Position numbers and translations under genes: made by a program. The notes under the pieces were generated by a model. That model was not told where the DNA came from. It saw nothing but the letters and a program-made list of their open reading frames with translations, and did no database searches. Shown here piece after piece: positions 1 to 9,876 of a stretch of DNA of 64,000 nt; the first letter of the stretch is position 1, and each line of letters begins with the position of its first letter. Origin of the DNA: Sycobia sp. Sy_11 (lineage: Eukaryota; Arthropoda; Insecta; Hymenoptera; Epichrysomallidae); assembly GCA_018907035.1 (NCBI GenBank), contig JACCIC010000277.1, forward strand, positions 515,001 through 579,000. The letters run 5' to 3'.

Positions 1-404
1 CCTTTTAATTGCAACACTTTTTTAATCACGACTTTCGGTTTCTTCACAACTTTCTCCACTACTGAAATACAGAACTGAAATACAGAAACACAATTATAAA
101 GGGAAGGTAATATTGAGAAACAAAGGTATATATTTTGCTGAAAATATATATAGGTGTAATGATTTACAATAGGGGAAAAGCTGCTGCAGCGAACAAGGCC
201 AGGTAAATGGCGTATCCGGCGCGCGCGATGGGCGGGTGGGAATAGCGCACTCAGGGAAGTGCGTTCGAAAGGTGAAAAAGTATAGTCAGACTGCCTGAAT
301 CTTTCTAAAATTTTGAGCTAACATTCTTCAATATATTTACATTCGAAAAATGTAAAAAAAATAAAACTTTTTTTTCAAAGTTGTACAGTAGAATACTGAC
401 TTAA
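1..404. other. No gene recognised
   Basis: AT-rich sequence with a short GC-rich patch near 190-260. It precedes the leader of the first Gypsy copy. No reading frame or terminal repeat could be supported. Confidence 0.4.
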
Positions 405-1208
405 AAATACACTACAAAATTAAGTGATCTGAAACTAGGTATAGAACAAGCCTAGTATTATCAGTTAAAGTACACCAGACAATGAGCTATCTAAATAGCC
501 ATGCATCACTGCCTCACAACTAAAAATATTAAAACTAACTAAAGGAAAACAAATTATAAAAGGACCTATATCTAATGCTATTTCAAAACATAAATCAAGC
601 AATAGCCTCTGAGTTGTTATACGAGTTCGTACACAACCAAGCATTGCCTCTAAAAATTCTTCTTCAAACATATATTCAAAGTTTTATTGAAAGCAAAGCC
701 GAGCCATAGTCTGTGAGTTGTTATACAATAAGAGCACCAAGCATTACCTCTGAGCTAAGGAAATTGTAAATAATAAAATAAAATCAAGACTCAAGTAACT
801 GAAATAATTAAAAACATAATTAAACCCTGTTTCACACCAGGAAAAGATGTATACAATAATTACCTTCATATTATAAAAATAAATTAAAAATTAAATACTG
901 AAGTATAAATCTAAATGAAATTCTAGGTCTATATACTTCAAACCTTATCGACTCTTTCATAAAAGGTTTAAAAAACAAATCATAGAAATTATAGAGACTA
1001 CAGCACGTATCAACCCTATTGGGGAAAATCTAAATATTAAATCTAAATATTGAAATTCATCAAATATCCTAAATCTCACTTTTACTAAAGAAATATAAAA
1101 ATCAGACATGATCCAAAACCTCTGAGCTGTATATAGTAACAAAACTAAGTGCAAATGCCTATGTACTGAAAATTAAATAATAATTATCAAACTTATTTAT
1201 TAAATAAG
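405..1208 (+). repeat. Non-coding leader of Gypsy copy 1 (matches 26543-27372)
   Basis: This AT-rich stretch is clearly similar to 26543-27372. Both begin around ACTACAAAATTA and share blocks such as GAGCTATCTAAATA and AAGCATTGCCTCTAAAAATT. In copy 2 the block lies upstream of gag/pol material, so it is read as untranslated leader or LTR-proximal DNA. Internal imperfect repeats (variants of GAGTTGTTAT and AAGCATTGCCT) recur about every 130 bp. The small ORFs here are not conserved between the copies. Confidence 0.6.
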
Positions 1209-1502
1209 AAAAAATACGCAACGCAGAACTTAAATCTGGAGTTCATGAAAAAGACACTTGCTGTCGTACATGCCGTACAAGTACTTCGTTCTTACGTACG
1301 TGGAAGAAAAATAACGATCATCGCTGACCATCAACTCTTAGTTCTATTTAAATCAGTAGATCTAAACATAAGAGTGCAAAAATGGCATTTTAAATTCTCT
1401 GAATATGATTACACCGTCTTGTATAAACCAAAAAGGCTAAATTCTAATGTAGACGCATTATTGTGAAATCCGCTTGAAATAGTAACAACAAATATCGTGA
1501 CA
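1209..1502 (+). pseudogene. pol: Gypsy pol fragment: RNase H domain (copy 1)
   Basis: The frame encodes the C-terminal half of a Ty3/Gypsy RNase H. Recognisable parts are the block around LAVVHAVQVLRSYV, the ADHQ motif, the segment VQKWHFKFSEYDYTVLYKP and the end LNSNVDALL, where family members read NADALSR. The upstream part of RNase H and all of RT are missing on this side, so the leader joins directly to mid-RNase H at about 1209. The same segment is at 28590-28860 in copy 2, where it sits normally downstream of RT. The fragment ends in a stop codon at the normally conserved DALSR motif. It is dead. Confidence 0.8.
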
Positions 1503-1685
1503 ATGCACCAGATCGCGCGGATAAAAACAAATTAACTCCAGAAACTATTACAGAACCAAGAAAACGGGGATGACCAAAGAAGATTACGCAAGGGGAATGT
1601 GAAAAATATCCTTTACAGGTGCTCGATAATGAAACAACAAAACTACTATCAAAGGTCATTACGCAAGGGGAAACTAGCCAAATAT
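1503..1685 (+). pseudogene. pol: Gypsy pol linker between RNase H and integrase (copy 1)
   Basis: The sequence parallels the post-RNase H linker of copy 2 (28860-29020), including a basic RKRGR-like stretch and ATTACGCAAGGGGAA. That last 15-mer occurs twice here (about 1588 and 1661). The linker then jumps to RT instead of continuing to integrase, so the second copy of the 15-mer lies close to a rearrangement junction. Confidence 0.55.
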
Positions 1686-2260
1686 ATCCGCTAAAAGAAA
1701 GGCCCAAGCATGCAGCAGTTCCCTCACTCACTTAAAGAATAAATAGATAGACAAGTGAAAGATTTATTAAACCAAGGGGTGAAAAAGAACTCTGCTCCCC
1801 ATTTAATAGCCCAATTTAGATTGTGAGAAAAAGCAGACCCACAAGAGCGACCAAGATGGCGAGTGGTACTTGCCTATAGAGCTTTGAACAAAAACACAGT
1901 AAGCGATGCCTATCAACTCCTACGGAATCAACGAGATATTTGACCAAGTAACAGATGCAAAGTATTACTCTGTACTAGACTTTGCGTCAGAGCTTCACGA
2001 AATTAAGATGGACCCAAGGGATGCACACAAAACGGCTTTTATTAGGTCATTTGGACACTACCAGTTCGTTTGTATGACTTTTGGGTTGAAAATGCACCCA
2101 CCACTTTTCAAATATTAATGGATACCGTACTAAGAGGATTACAATGCAGAAAACTATTCGTATACTTGGATGACATTATTATATATGCGAACACATTGAT
2201 AGAACACGATAGAAAAATAAGCCTATTATTAAACACATTTTGCATTTCTTACATAAATAA
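1686..2260 (+). pseudogene. pol: Gypsy reverse transcriptase fragment (copy 1)
   Basis: Reverse transcriptase of a Ty3/Gypsy element. Visible blocks in order are: a degenerate N-terminal part at about 1690-1860, SVLDFASELHEIKMDPRDAH at about 1965-2025, a finger region ending FVCMTFGLK, and the catalytic box LFVYLDDIIIYAN at about 2155-2190 with both aspartates. The frame changes at about 2070-2110 and several stops interrupt the N-terminal half. RT lies downstream of RNase H, the reverse of the normal pol order, so this copy is rearranged. The 104 bp at 1919-2022 recur exactly inside the envelope-like gene at 3216-3319. Confidence 0.85.
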
Positions 2261-2764
2261 AGAAATAACTGAAAAGAGAAAGGGTAGACAGAAGAAACAG
2301 GAGAAATCAGATTGATCATCATCATCCTTAGCTAAAAAAATAACGACCTCTAACATTTTAAGCAATTAAAATTACTTTCATCACGATATGATAACAATAC
2401 TAAAAAGTAAATTTTATACGCATAAACATAAATAAACGCTGCACTAACTATATATAATATGATTCTACGAAAAATAAATATCACTTAGTACTCTCACATT
2501 TATCGCTACACTACTTAATAATTCATATAGTCTGTACTAACCCTATGATAACAAGAAAAAGGGAAAAGATTGACGTTCTTTAAGCAACAGAAGTTTACAT
2601 AAAACTAAAGAAAAGAAAAAGAAACCAAAACTTTGTGGCATATTAAAAACATCAACACGGGTGAACAGCTCAGAATTTCAGATAAGGAAATACTAGAAAG
2701 ATACATAAAGAATAATAATATTATTTATAAGCATAATATAATCTACCACCTGACCTTAAACAAG
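2261..2764. other. Rearranged AT-rich DNA between RT and envelope-like gene
   Basis: No integrase is present. Near 2745 the string ACCACCTGACCTTAA matches copy 2 at about 30089, and near 2785 the sequence rejoins copy 2 at the start of the envelope-like gene. Copy 1 has therefore lost the integrase and about 230 bp of the integrase-envelope spacer. No gene is supported in the interval. Confidence 0.5.
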
Positions 2765-4660
2765 AAATAAAATAATTTTGTCACCCCGGCAAAAACAATA
2801 ATAGGGTACAACTGCAGATCTAATACTATGAATATGACGACCATGGTATTAATAGACATCGGAGAATGTAGTTTTCTCCAAGTTCATCTTGTAAGTCAAG
2901 TTATCTGCCTACAGCTGCTTCAAATCAACGACTTTCAAGAAACTAAAGCGTTACTATGTAAAATAGAGGTGCGGAGAACCATTTATTACTGCGGGATGCA
3001 TTCGAATAATTCTGTTGTCAATAATGGCGAACTGGAATATGTGTACGATGTCAGTAGGGATAGTTGTTTACAATTTCATTTAACTGGGATAATTAAATTC
3101 GGATAAAACCACATAATGAATGGGGTTAGACAAAACTAAACAAACGTATACTAGATGACATAGGCCGGAAGCATAAGTAATGATGGAACTTGCGAGGGAG
3201 CTTATTACAGCGACCCCTACGGAATCAACGAGATATTTGACCAAGTAACAGATGCAAAGTATTACTCTGTACTAGACTTTGCGTCAGAGCTTCACGAAAT
3301 TAAGATGGACCCAAGGGATTTGGACTTCTGTCGTTGTCCAAGGAAGACTTAAAATTAATTTATTACAACAAACTGCGCGAGGATATTTACAGAATGATAA
3401 AATTCATTTACAATCATGAACATCATGTTTGTTATCAGGAAAATTCTGTATAGACGCTAAGGATGGGTATGCGTTCTGGGAGTCCGTCCTCAATCATGAT
3501 TGTTACTTTAATGACTATGGCGTATTATTCGAAGGCCACGCAATGAAAATGACTAACCCTTGAGTAAATGACGACGTAATATACTCATTTACTGATCAAA
3601 AACTAACATTTATCCTAAGGAAATTATGTAAAGAACAGATATGCGGTTATACGATAGTACGAACAGAGTGTCCAAAACTAGTTATCTTTGAACCTGAAGA
3701 GGGTAAAACATTTGCAAATAAAGATACATTGTCGAGCAGTAACCTTGATATTTTTGCCTTTGTAAATGCGAAATTTGTGTACCAGGAAAAACACATGAAA
3801 AAACAAATGTTAAATTTATATCACAATATAGTAACAGAACGATGTAGAGTAGAACAAATAGCTTTATAAAACGCGCTTATTACCGCCACTGAGAAACCCG
3901 ATCAATTTGCATATAACACAATGAAAAGTCCAGACTGTATGACTGCAGTAGCCGGTGAAGTAGTTCAGCTGATAAAATACATACCAGTGGAAGTTAAAGT
4001 AAACCATGAAGATAATTGTTGCGCTGAATGGATAGGTTTAAGACAAAACAGCACCCAATTTCTCATGCCGGAAACGAGCGTTTTAAAATCTCGAGGAATC
4101 AAAATCCCTTGTACTCAAGTATTACCGTCATACTATCGTATTGATGCTGAATGGTATAAAATGATACCAAAACCTACAGAAGCAGAGGAACCTACAATCA
4201 TATAGCCTATTACTCAGTCGACATAGAAATATATTAATGCAATTAGCCTAGCCAACTCTGGTATCTATTCCAGTAAATAAATTTGAAAAATTAAAAGAAC
4301 AAATTATATCTGCGGTAAAAACAGCTACATTACTAAACAACGCAGCACACGAAATGCATGAATCTGGAGTAACAAGAGGCAATACCATATCACACTTCAT
4401 AAATGAATATACAATCGACAGTCTAGTAAGTTCTGTTTGGAAAATATTATGGAATAAATTTGTCAATTTCGGATCCGCAAGCGCAGGGATAATATCCGTC
4501 TTAATGATTATACATCTAATAAAAATTTTCATAGGGATTGCACTTGACGAATACGATCTTCAGCATATATACGGCTGGTCAATACATCTGCTACCTGTCA
4601 TTTGGAACACGGCAGCACACTTATTCATAATACTTAAGCAATGGCCAAGGAAAGAATAAG
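2765..4660 (+). pseudogene. Envelope-like glycoprotein gene of Gypsy copy 1, broken
   Basis: The gene sits in the env position of an LTR retrotransposon and is nearly identical over its first 450 bp to 30340-30780 in copy 2. Cysteine-rich ectodomain-type sequence runs from about 2800. A later frame (3921-4205) and a C-terminal frame (4354-4659) follow. The C-terminal frame holds a hydrophobic, probably membrane-spanning stretch around 4475-4540. Several stops and frame changes break it (first stop about 3103). A 94-bp piece of RT interrupts it after position 3225. Envelope genes of insect Gypsy elements derive from viral glycoproteins; the exact viral source is not decided here. It is non-functional as it stands. 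Confidence 0.65.
3216..3319 (+). repeat. 104-bp RT segment copied into the envelope-like gene
   Basis: These 104 bases equal 1919-2022 (RT coding) by eye. In copy 2 the envelope-like gene runs from CCTACGGAAT straight into TTGGACTTCTG (about 30766-30783), so the segment is an insertion. The left edge lies in a 10-base identity (CCTACGGAAT) that both sites share, which fits a microhomology-guided template switch. Confidence 0.85.
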
Positions 4661-5040
4661 TCAAAAATAGCTACGAACATCTTTACTAACCTCAACCAAC
4701 GGAACAACAGAAAAACAAACATTTTTTTCTGTAATTTCATAATAACAAGTTCTCAACTCACGCAATTTTTCCAGAATTGAATGAAATAATAAAAATACAT
4801 TCCTTATTTCCATAATTTCCAGATATCGAATTTCGTATAAAAATTCAACGCATACTGATGTAAATGAACTACGTTGCAATGCAAAGAAATACGTTAACCT
4901 CATGATTCACGATTCTTAGAGCGAGGTTTTCCTATGGAAATTTTTTTCTCATTGGCTTTTCTTTCCTTAGGTATTCCCTCGTTCATAGGTATACTAATCT
5001 GCGAATGCGAAGATGGAATGGGGAGAAAATATTTTTACTT
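4661..5040. other. No gene recognised
   Basis: AT-rich DNA downstream of the envelope-like gene. No LTR boundary was identified here. ORFs in the region show no family resemblance. Confidence 0.4.
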
Positions 5041-5952
5041 TATATACATTTCTTTATAGCGAATTGTCCTAACTGAGGCGGACGATTGTTTTCATACCTC
5101 TAACAACCGTCAGACGTAAGAAGTGTAACATCATACCAAATAACACAAATAAGTTATAGCAATATAATTGCTGCGACGTATAAACAAAAATAGTTTAAGT
5201 TAATGTTCATTGCCTTCAATTTGAATGATCTACGGCTGTATATTGAATTGAACAATGTGTGTTAGTCTTTGTGTTATATTATAATAGATAAATTGAAACT
5301 TATATACTCCTAATGTGCGGGACTTAGTATAATGTAAGATGTACAATATGAAAGACTATGTAATTAAGTTAAATACGGGAAAATCCGTGCAACTGCTACA
5401 GACAACTGCATCGATGCGTGCACGTAGTAGCAGGTTACCCTCTACCTTTCTCTCTCCTTGCAATATGGTTTACTTAAGCATCATTTAACCAAAAGCGTAA
5501 TTCTCCGCCTAGATATATATAGAAATGATTTCTCCCACTCTTGGGACACAAAGGTATTCTGTTTAGTCCAAAACAATTACATACTACATTCAATCATAAA
5601 CATTTGTCCGCAACACATCTTTGTTCAACTCATGTAAATAATATGTTACATAATTAAAGATAGACATTTTATTCACTTGTGTTAACCATTCAATTTTAAC
5701 ATAATTATCTTAATCGCGATTATAGTTCACGGTTAAAGTGAGCAATTGCAGAAAGCGTTCTTTCACGGATTTATTTGCTATAAATCAAACGTTTTGCTCA
5801 CGCAAAAAACAATAATATTAATTAATCTTTAAATATATAATAAAATACATATTTTCTAACTAAAATGTATAATAATGTCTGAAATATACAATAATATATA
5901 ATATATAAATATATAATAATATATAATCATAACTTTTACAGTTAATAAAAAG

Positions 5953-5955
<3 letters not shown>
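5041..5955. repeat. Dispersed repeat X, left half, copy 1
   Basis: The stretch resembles 16900-17580 and part of 33473-33640. Shared blocks include GTAACATCA followed by CCAAATAAC, and a run of TATAATATAT-rich sequence ending in ACTTTTACA then GTAATAAAAA just before the (TA)n tract. It is non-coding. The matching right half lies at 6894-7500. Confidence 0.5.

Positions 5956-5984
<29 letters not shown>
5956..5984. repeat. (TA)n microsatellite
   Basis: Uninterrupted alternating A and T. It marks the internal tract of repeat X at which the following LTR-like block is inserted. Confidence 0.85.
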
Positions 5985-5986
<2 letters not shown>

Positions 5987-6021
5987 GTCGTCAATTATCT
6001 TCCTTCCGGTTTTTTGCTCTT

Positions 6022-6390
6022 CATTCAATGCTTTATAAAAAGTGTTACATATATGCGCCGTTTTGTTAGATAATCTGTTTCCATCTAGACGGCAACTTCA
6101 TAATACCCCTCTTGTAGAAACCCCTCTCCTGGACGTCGTTTTCTATCAACTAAATACAGTACTCCCTGTAGAAATCGCTCAGAGACACCTGGATATCGCA
6201 TTCTATCATCCAACACGATTGCCTATAGAAATCGTCTTAAGGCAACGGGATATCGTAATCAACCACCCGTACATCCTAATACAATATTTCTCAGTAGACA
6301 CCGTATTTTAAATGTATTCAATGCTTTATAAAAAGTGTTACAGTGGTCGGATTTACTTTAAATTTGCGCCGTTTTGTTCGATAATCTGTT
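6022..6390. repeat. Direct duplication enclosing a 57-bp (19-residue) tandem repeat
   Basis: TTCAATGCTTTATAAAAAG occurs at about 6024 and 6318, each followed by GCGCCGTTTTGTT then GATAATCTGTT, giving a direct repeat about 300 bp apart. Between them lie about three imperfect 57-bp units (around 6108, 6165 and 6222). One frame (6042-6311) stays open and shows 19-residue units of the form LPVEIAQRHLDIAFYHPTR and LPIEIVLRQRDIVINHPYI. No ATG-initiated gene with a known family is recognised. The repeat could be part of an LTR or a satellite-like array. Confidence 0.55.
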
Positions 6391-6893
6391 CAAAGAGACT
6401 TGATCCTGGGTGCGCGACGCTCCGTTAAAGCTCAGTGGTCTCATTCCTATACACGAACAAAGCTCTGATCCTGGGTGTAATAGACCAGCAGGCTACGTTC
6501 TTTCCCCAAACTCCCCCAGCCCCAGTAATAGTGTGTATAAATATAGTGTGCGAAATTTCTATATTAAGTTTGTTTAAATTAAGATTGTAATTACCGTTTA
6601 TAAATAAGCAGCGTGCGACAACTAGTGTAATAAGGTATAGTATAAGACATTAATATAATCTTTCTGTCTTGTCTGTTGCAGATCGGAGGGCTCGAAGCCA
6701 GAAACGCATTTAATTTTCTTATATAATTTTTATTCATTGTATGGGTATTATTATTTTGTTATAAATGTTTATTTGTGAACACAATTGAGTAAATGTAATT
6801 TTTCTCCCGATCCTGTCTAAAATTCCCTTTCCTCTCAAAATGATCCTGAGGCTACCGCGTAAGCTATCCCGAAGGGAAAAGGGAAACGTTACA
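6391..6893 (+). repeat. LTR-like block L1 (paralogue of 32640-33472)
   Basis: This sequence is closely similar to the second block ending at 33472. Shared signatures are CTTGATCCTG, CTATACACGAACAAAG, GTATAAATATAGT (a TATA-like promoter), GCAGCGTGCGACAACTAGTG, GCAGATCGGAGGGCTCGAAG and the terminus GGGAAACGTTACA. The end in CA against the repeat X right half, and insertion at a (TA)n tract, suggest a solo LTR. The left boundary is not defined; no TG terminus could be matched between the two copies. Confidence 0.55.
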
Positions 6894-7500
6894 CAATATA
6901 TATAGATCTACAAACATATATTTATATAAAATACATTAAACTATAAGTTTAGCCCACAATAACGAAATTTTGTCCGCTATACCATCTTTGGGTAAGAAAA
7001 ATAATTGTATAGCATTTGCCCACACAAGCCTTGTACGTCAGAAGCTTATGCTTTTACGACCGAAGGCTTTTAAGTAACGCAACGCGTGTATTAGCAATGC
7101 GCTAATTTAAATATTGAATATTTCCAAATATTCAATATTGAATAAAATTATTATAATAAAGTTATAATAAAGTTATATTTATAATAAAGTTAGTAAATAT
7201 AAAAAATAGACTTCTATCATAATTATTGTATGTTAGAAATAAGCAAAATTAAAGAAAGATCAATGTAATAAAAAACCTATAAAAATTGAGAGGCTGAGAG
7301 AGGGATTTTCCATGGCAATGACAGATCGGGTATAGAAAGCCCCGAATTTTCTTCAAAAGAGTATCAAAGTCAGAGTCGGAGTCAGAGTTAGTGCCTGTGC
7401 CTATCCGTGCCAGTGCCAGTGTCGGTGTTGTGTCAGTCGTAGTAATAGTGGTAGTACTGGTAGTGGTCCACCAGCCAAGAAGTGTCATCTTTCACGCTCT
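6894..7500. repeat. Dispersed repeat X, right half, copy 1
   Basis: It is homologous to 18604-19200. Both carry TTTATATAAAATACAT, ACGTCAGAAGC, a strong palindrome (here 7110-7139), CCTATAAAAATTGAGAGGCT and a GGGTATA-type box (here about 7328). The TATA-like boxes and the following purine-rich tract resemble a Pol II promoter region, so X could be an LTR or the 5' end of a larger element. No reading frame is conserved between the two copies. Confidence 0.55.
7110..7139. repeat. Perfect 14-bp-arm palindrome in repeat X
   Basis: AATATTGAATATTT, a CC spacer, then its exact reverse complement. The second X copy keeps an even longer palindrome (17-base arms) at 18854-18889. Confidence 0.9.
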
Positions 7501-7867
7501 CTATAAAACAAGTAAGCCCAAATAAAACTATAATTTCGAAATCGATTTTTATTATTTATATTCTCCTTGGAGAGAAGTGTGTTCCTTTCAAAGTAGCGAT
7601 TCTCCTCCACCATCCTCTCTTCTTCCTTATATTACAATATAAAAGAAAAAATTATATTCAATAAAAAATATATTTTATGAGATTTGCGTATTAGGGATGT
7701 GTTTTTCGGTGACTGCTGCCACTCGTGCAATTTCAGTCATGCTGATGCACATTGCACCACGCACTTTTCAAGCAGAATTAAAAAGACAGTTTGTCCCATG
7801 CTAGTACGGACAACCGTAGGCCGGAAGTCCGCAACAGATATATATGTATGTATGCATATGTAAGCGA

Positions 7868-7869
<2 letters not shown>
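7501..7869. other. No gene recognised
   Basis: Unique-looking AT-rich sequence that ends in a (TA)n tract bordering element E1. The minus-strand ORFs that span the tract are microsatellite translations. Confidence 0.4.

Positions 7870-7909
<40 letters not shown>
7870..7909. repeat. (TA)n microsatellite at left end of E1
   Basis: Alternating TA directly abuts the TG of the 5' LTR. A matching (TA)n tract lies at the other end of the element (12305-12348). Confidence 0.9.
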
Positions 7910-7912
<3 letters not shown>

Positions 7913-8941
7913 CACGGGGACGCATCGGAAATGCGCCTCGTAAGCCGAGGCGCGTGCATGTAAACACTGCGCGACCTCGACGCCGCGACTGGCCGCGGGT
8001 GAAGAGCGGTGAGAGGGGAGAGTGAAGATTCGGCGCGCAGAGATGCGAAGGGCAGTGAGAGTTTCGTTTCGATTTGGATAGTACGAGTAGAGCCACGTGC
8101 GCCCGAGTCGGAAGAAAAACAAAAACCGATTTGGCGGGGTTGTTATGTACGCGTTTGAGACGTCCTACGGAGGGAAGTAAGACTTCGCGACAGTTTTCGC
8201 GCTGTCTGCAGCGGTGCGCCCCGAGCAAGCGAACGATAGAAGTACGCGAGACCAAGGGGATCGTCCACTGGAGCCGGCGGCCGTTGGTATCACTGGGACC
8301 GTGCATTAGGCCCAGCAAGTTGCGCCGTCACCCAGCGCCTGCCGCGCTAGTGTACGCGCCTGTTTCGTGCTTGCGCAGATGTTATAGGCGGATCGCTGTC
8401 GTCTGGTGCCCGCGTGTGCTTGCGCGTGCCGCCTAGCATCGACGCCAGTACTCGTGGGAGACGCCCCGTCGTAAGTAATGTCTGGTTAACTTACGCGAGT
8501 GCGCCCTTGCGAGGCGCCCTTGCAAATAAATCTTATGCTTGAAAAGCTTGTTCCCGTTGATTTCTGTTTTTTTCCCTCACTGTTAGTCTCTACCTTCCCT
8601 GATCATTTTCCCGCATCGCGCTGATATTGCGCGCAGAATCCACCCGCCTCCGCGGCACGGCGAAGAGCTTCTGCCGTGCGAACTGAGCTTGCTGCGGACG
8701 CGGTGCTCGTGGCCAGAGCACCGCACACGAGACAAGTAAGTAGGCTCGCGCCTTCGCGAGTCGATTTTTTTTGTTGTGACGGGCCGGCGCGTCGCGGCGC
8801 GCCGAGACTCTACCGCCGACGGAAGATTATTCCCCGGACGGCAAGAAGAAGGAGCAACTTCGGTTGCGCGCAGGCCGTACGGGAGTGGCCGCGCGTCGAT
8901 GTTCGAACTGGAGTTCGTATAGTCGGATCTACGCCGTTACA
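7910..8941 (+). mobile_element. Gypsy element E1, 5' LTR
   Basis: Starts TGTCACGGGG and ends GTTACA, with the canonical TG...CA ends. It is followed after two bases by a tRNA-Lys-type primer binding site. Length 1032 bp and much more GC-rich than its surroundings. A 3' partner is at 11373-12304, alignable from GGATAGTACGAG onward (8076 here). A polyadenylation-like AATAAA is at about 8526. ORFs inside are not conserved between the two LTRs and are treated as chance. Confidence 0.85.
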
Positions 8942-8943
8942 AA

Positions 8944-8958
8944 TGGCGCCCAACGTTT
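8944..8958 (+). promoter_or_regulatory. E1 primer binding site (tRNA-Lys type, diverged)
   Basis: TGGCGCCCAACGT followed by TTGAG, two bases after the LTR. The perfect form TGGCGCCCAACGTGGGGC is seen in E5 at 55286. Complementarity to the 3' end of a tRNA-Lys is known for this string. Bases after position 13 are mutated in E1. Confidence 0.75.
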
Positions 8959-9876
8959 GAGGGATGATTTAAGTTCAGCGTTCCATTTCGAACACCTACC
9001 GCTCTTATATTTATCAAATAAATATATATTTATATAAATTATAAAATAATATGAATTTATAAAATACATTATAAAAAGGAAAAAAATTATGTAAATATAT
9101 AATTTTTTTTTCTTCTCTGGTGAAGAACTTTCGCGAGCGGCAAAATCGCAACCGCACGAAATTTACAAAATATCCACGTGTCAATAATTTTGGGATTAAT
9201 AAATTTAATTTATTAAATAAAAAAATTGAACAACGTTTGTCTCGTAAAATCGAGACAAAGACCAGAGAATTCTCTCAAAATTTTTCTTTTTAATTAATTT
9301 TCTTCAAAGAATTAGACAGTGGAGTATTTCCTTCCGTTCTTCACGTATTCGAAGAATTCTAGTGTGTGCGACTAGGTCAACAGAATCGACTTTGTTCTTG
9401 AGTTATTCCTCGTATTCACGGGAGCCGTTGTATGTGTGACCGCGACATTGCGGGCGAGCGTGGGTTTATTTTAGACAAAGCCAACTAGTGTGTGTGAGTG
9501 AGACGGAGAGTTGTAAATAAATTAAAACAACTCTCCGAACATACCAAGGTGAATTTTTTTTCTTTTTTTTCCCTTTCTAAGGCTTTCTATCTGAAATAAA
9601 TAAATAAAAGAAAATAAAATTTAGCCTTTTATTTGTCACGCGAATATTATAAAATCTCTCACTTTCTTTTTCCTTTCTTTTCTCGAATTTAAACCCACAC
9701 ACACTAAGAACTGAGAGATAGCGCTAAGTAAAATAAATTCACATAGTGCAATAAATAAAAGAAAACATACCTTTACCTCTCTTTCTAAGTACAGCGAGCG
9801 TTAATTAAGCGAGCGTTATTCACCTCAGTTCAGCGGCGTACATAGTTTTAATTATTATTATTATTAATTGCTCCAA
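8959..9876 (+). other. E1 untranslated leader
   Basis: AT-rich DNA between primer site and gag. The same leader, in reverse orientation, is at 24085-25032 of E2. Both contain a GAGACGGAGAGTTG-like block, GACTAGGTC/GTCGACCTAG segments and a repeated ATTATTATTATTAATTGCTCC immediately before the gag start. No other gene is seen. Confidence 0.6.

Noticed and set aside
7737..8436. Long ORFs on both strands inside and across the E1 5' LTR
   Set aside because: They overlap the (TA)n tract or are not kept in the 3' LTR copy; GC-rich sequence gives chance ORFs.
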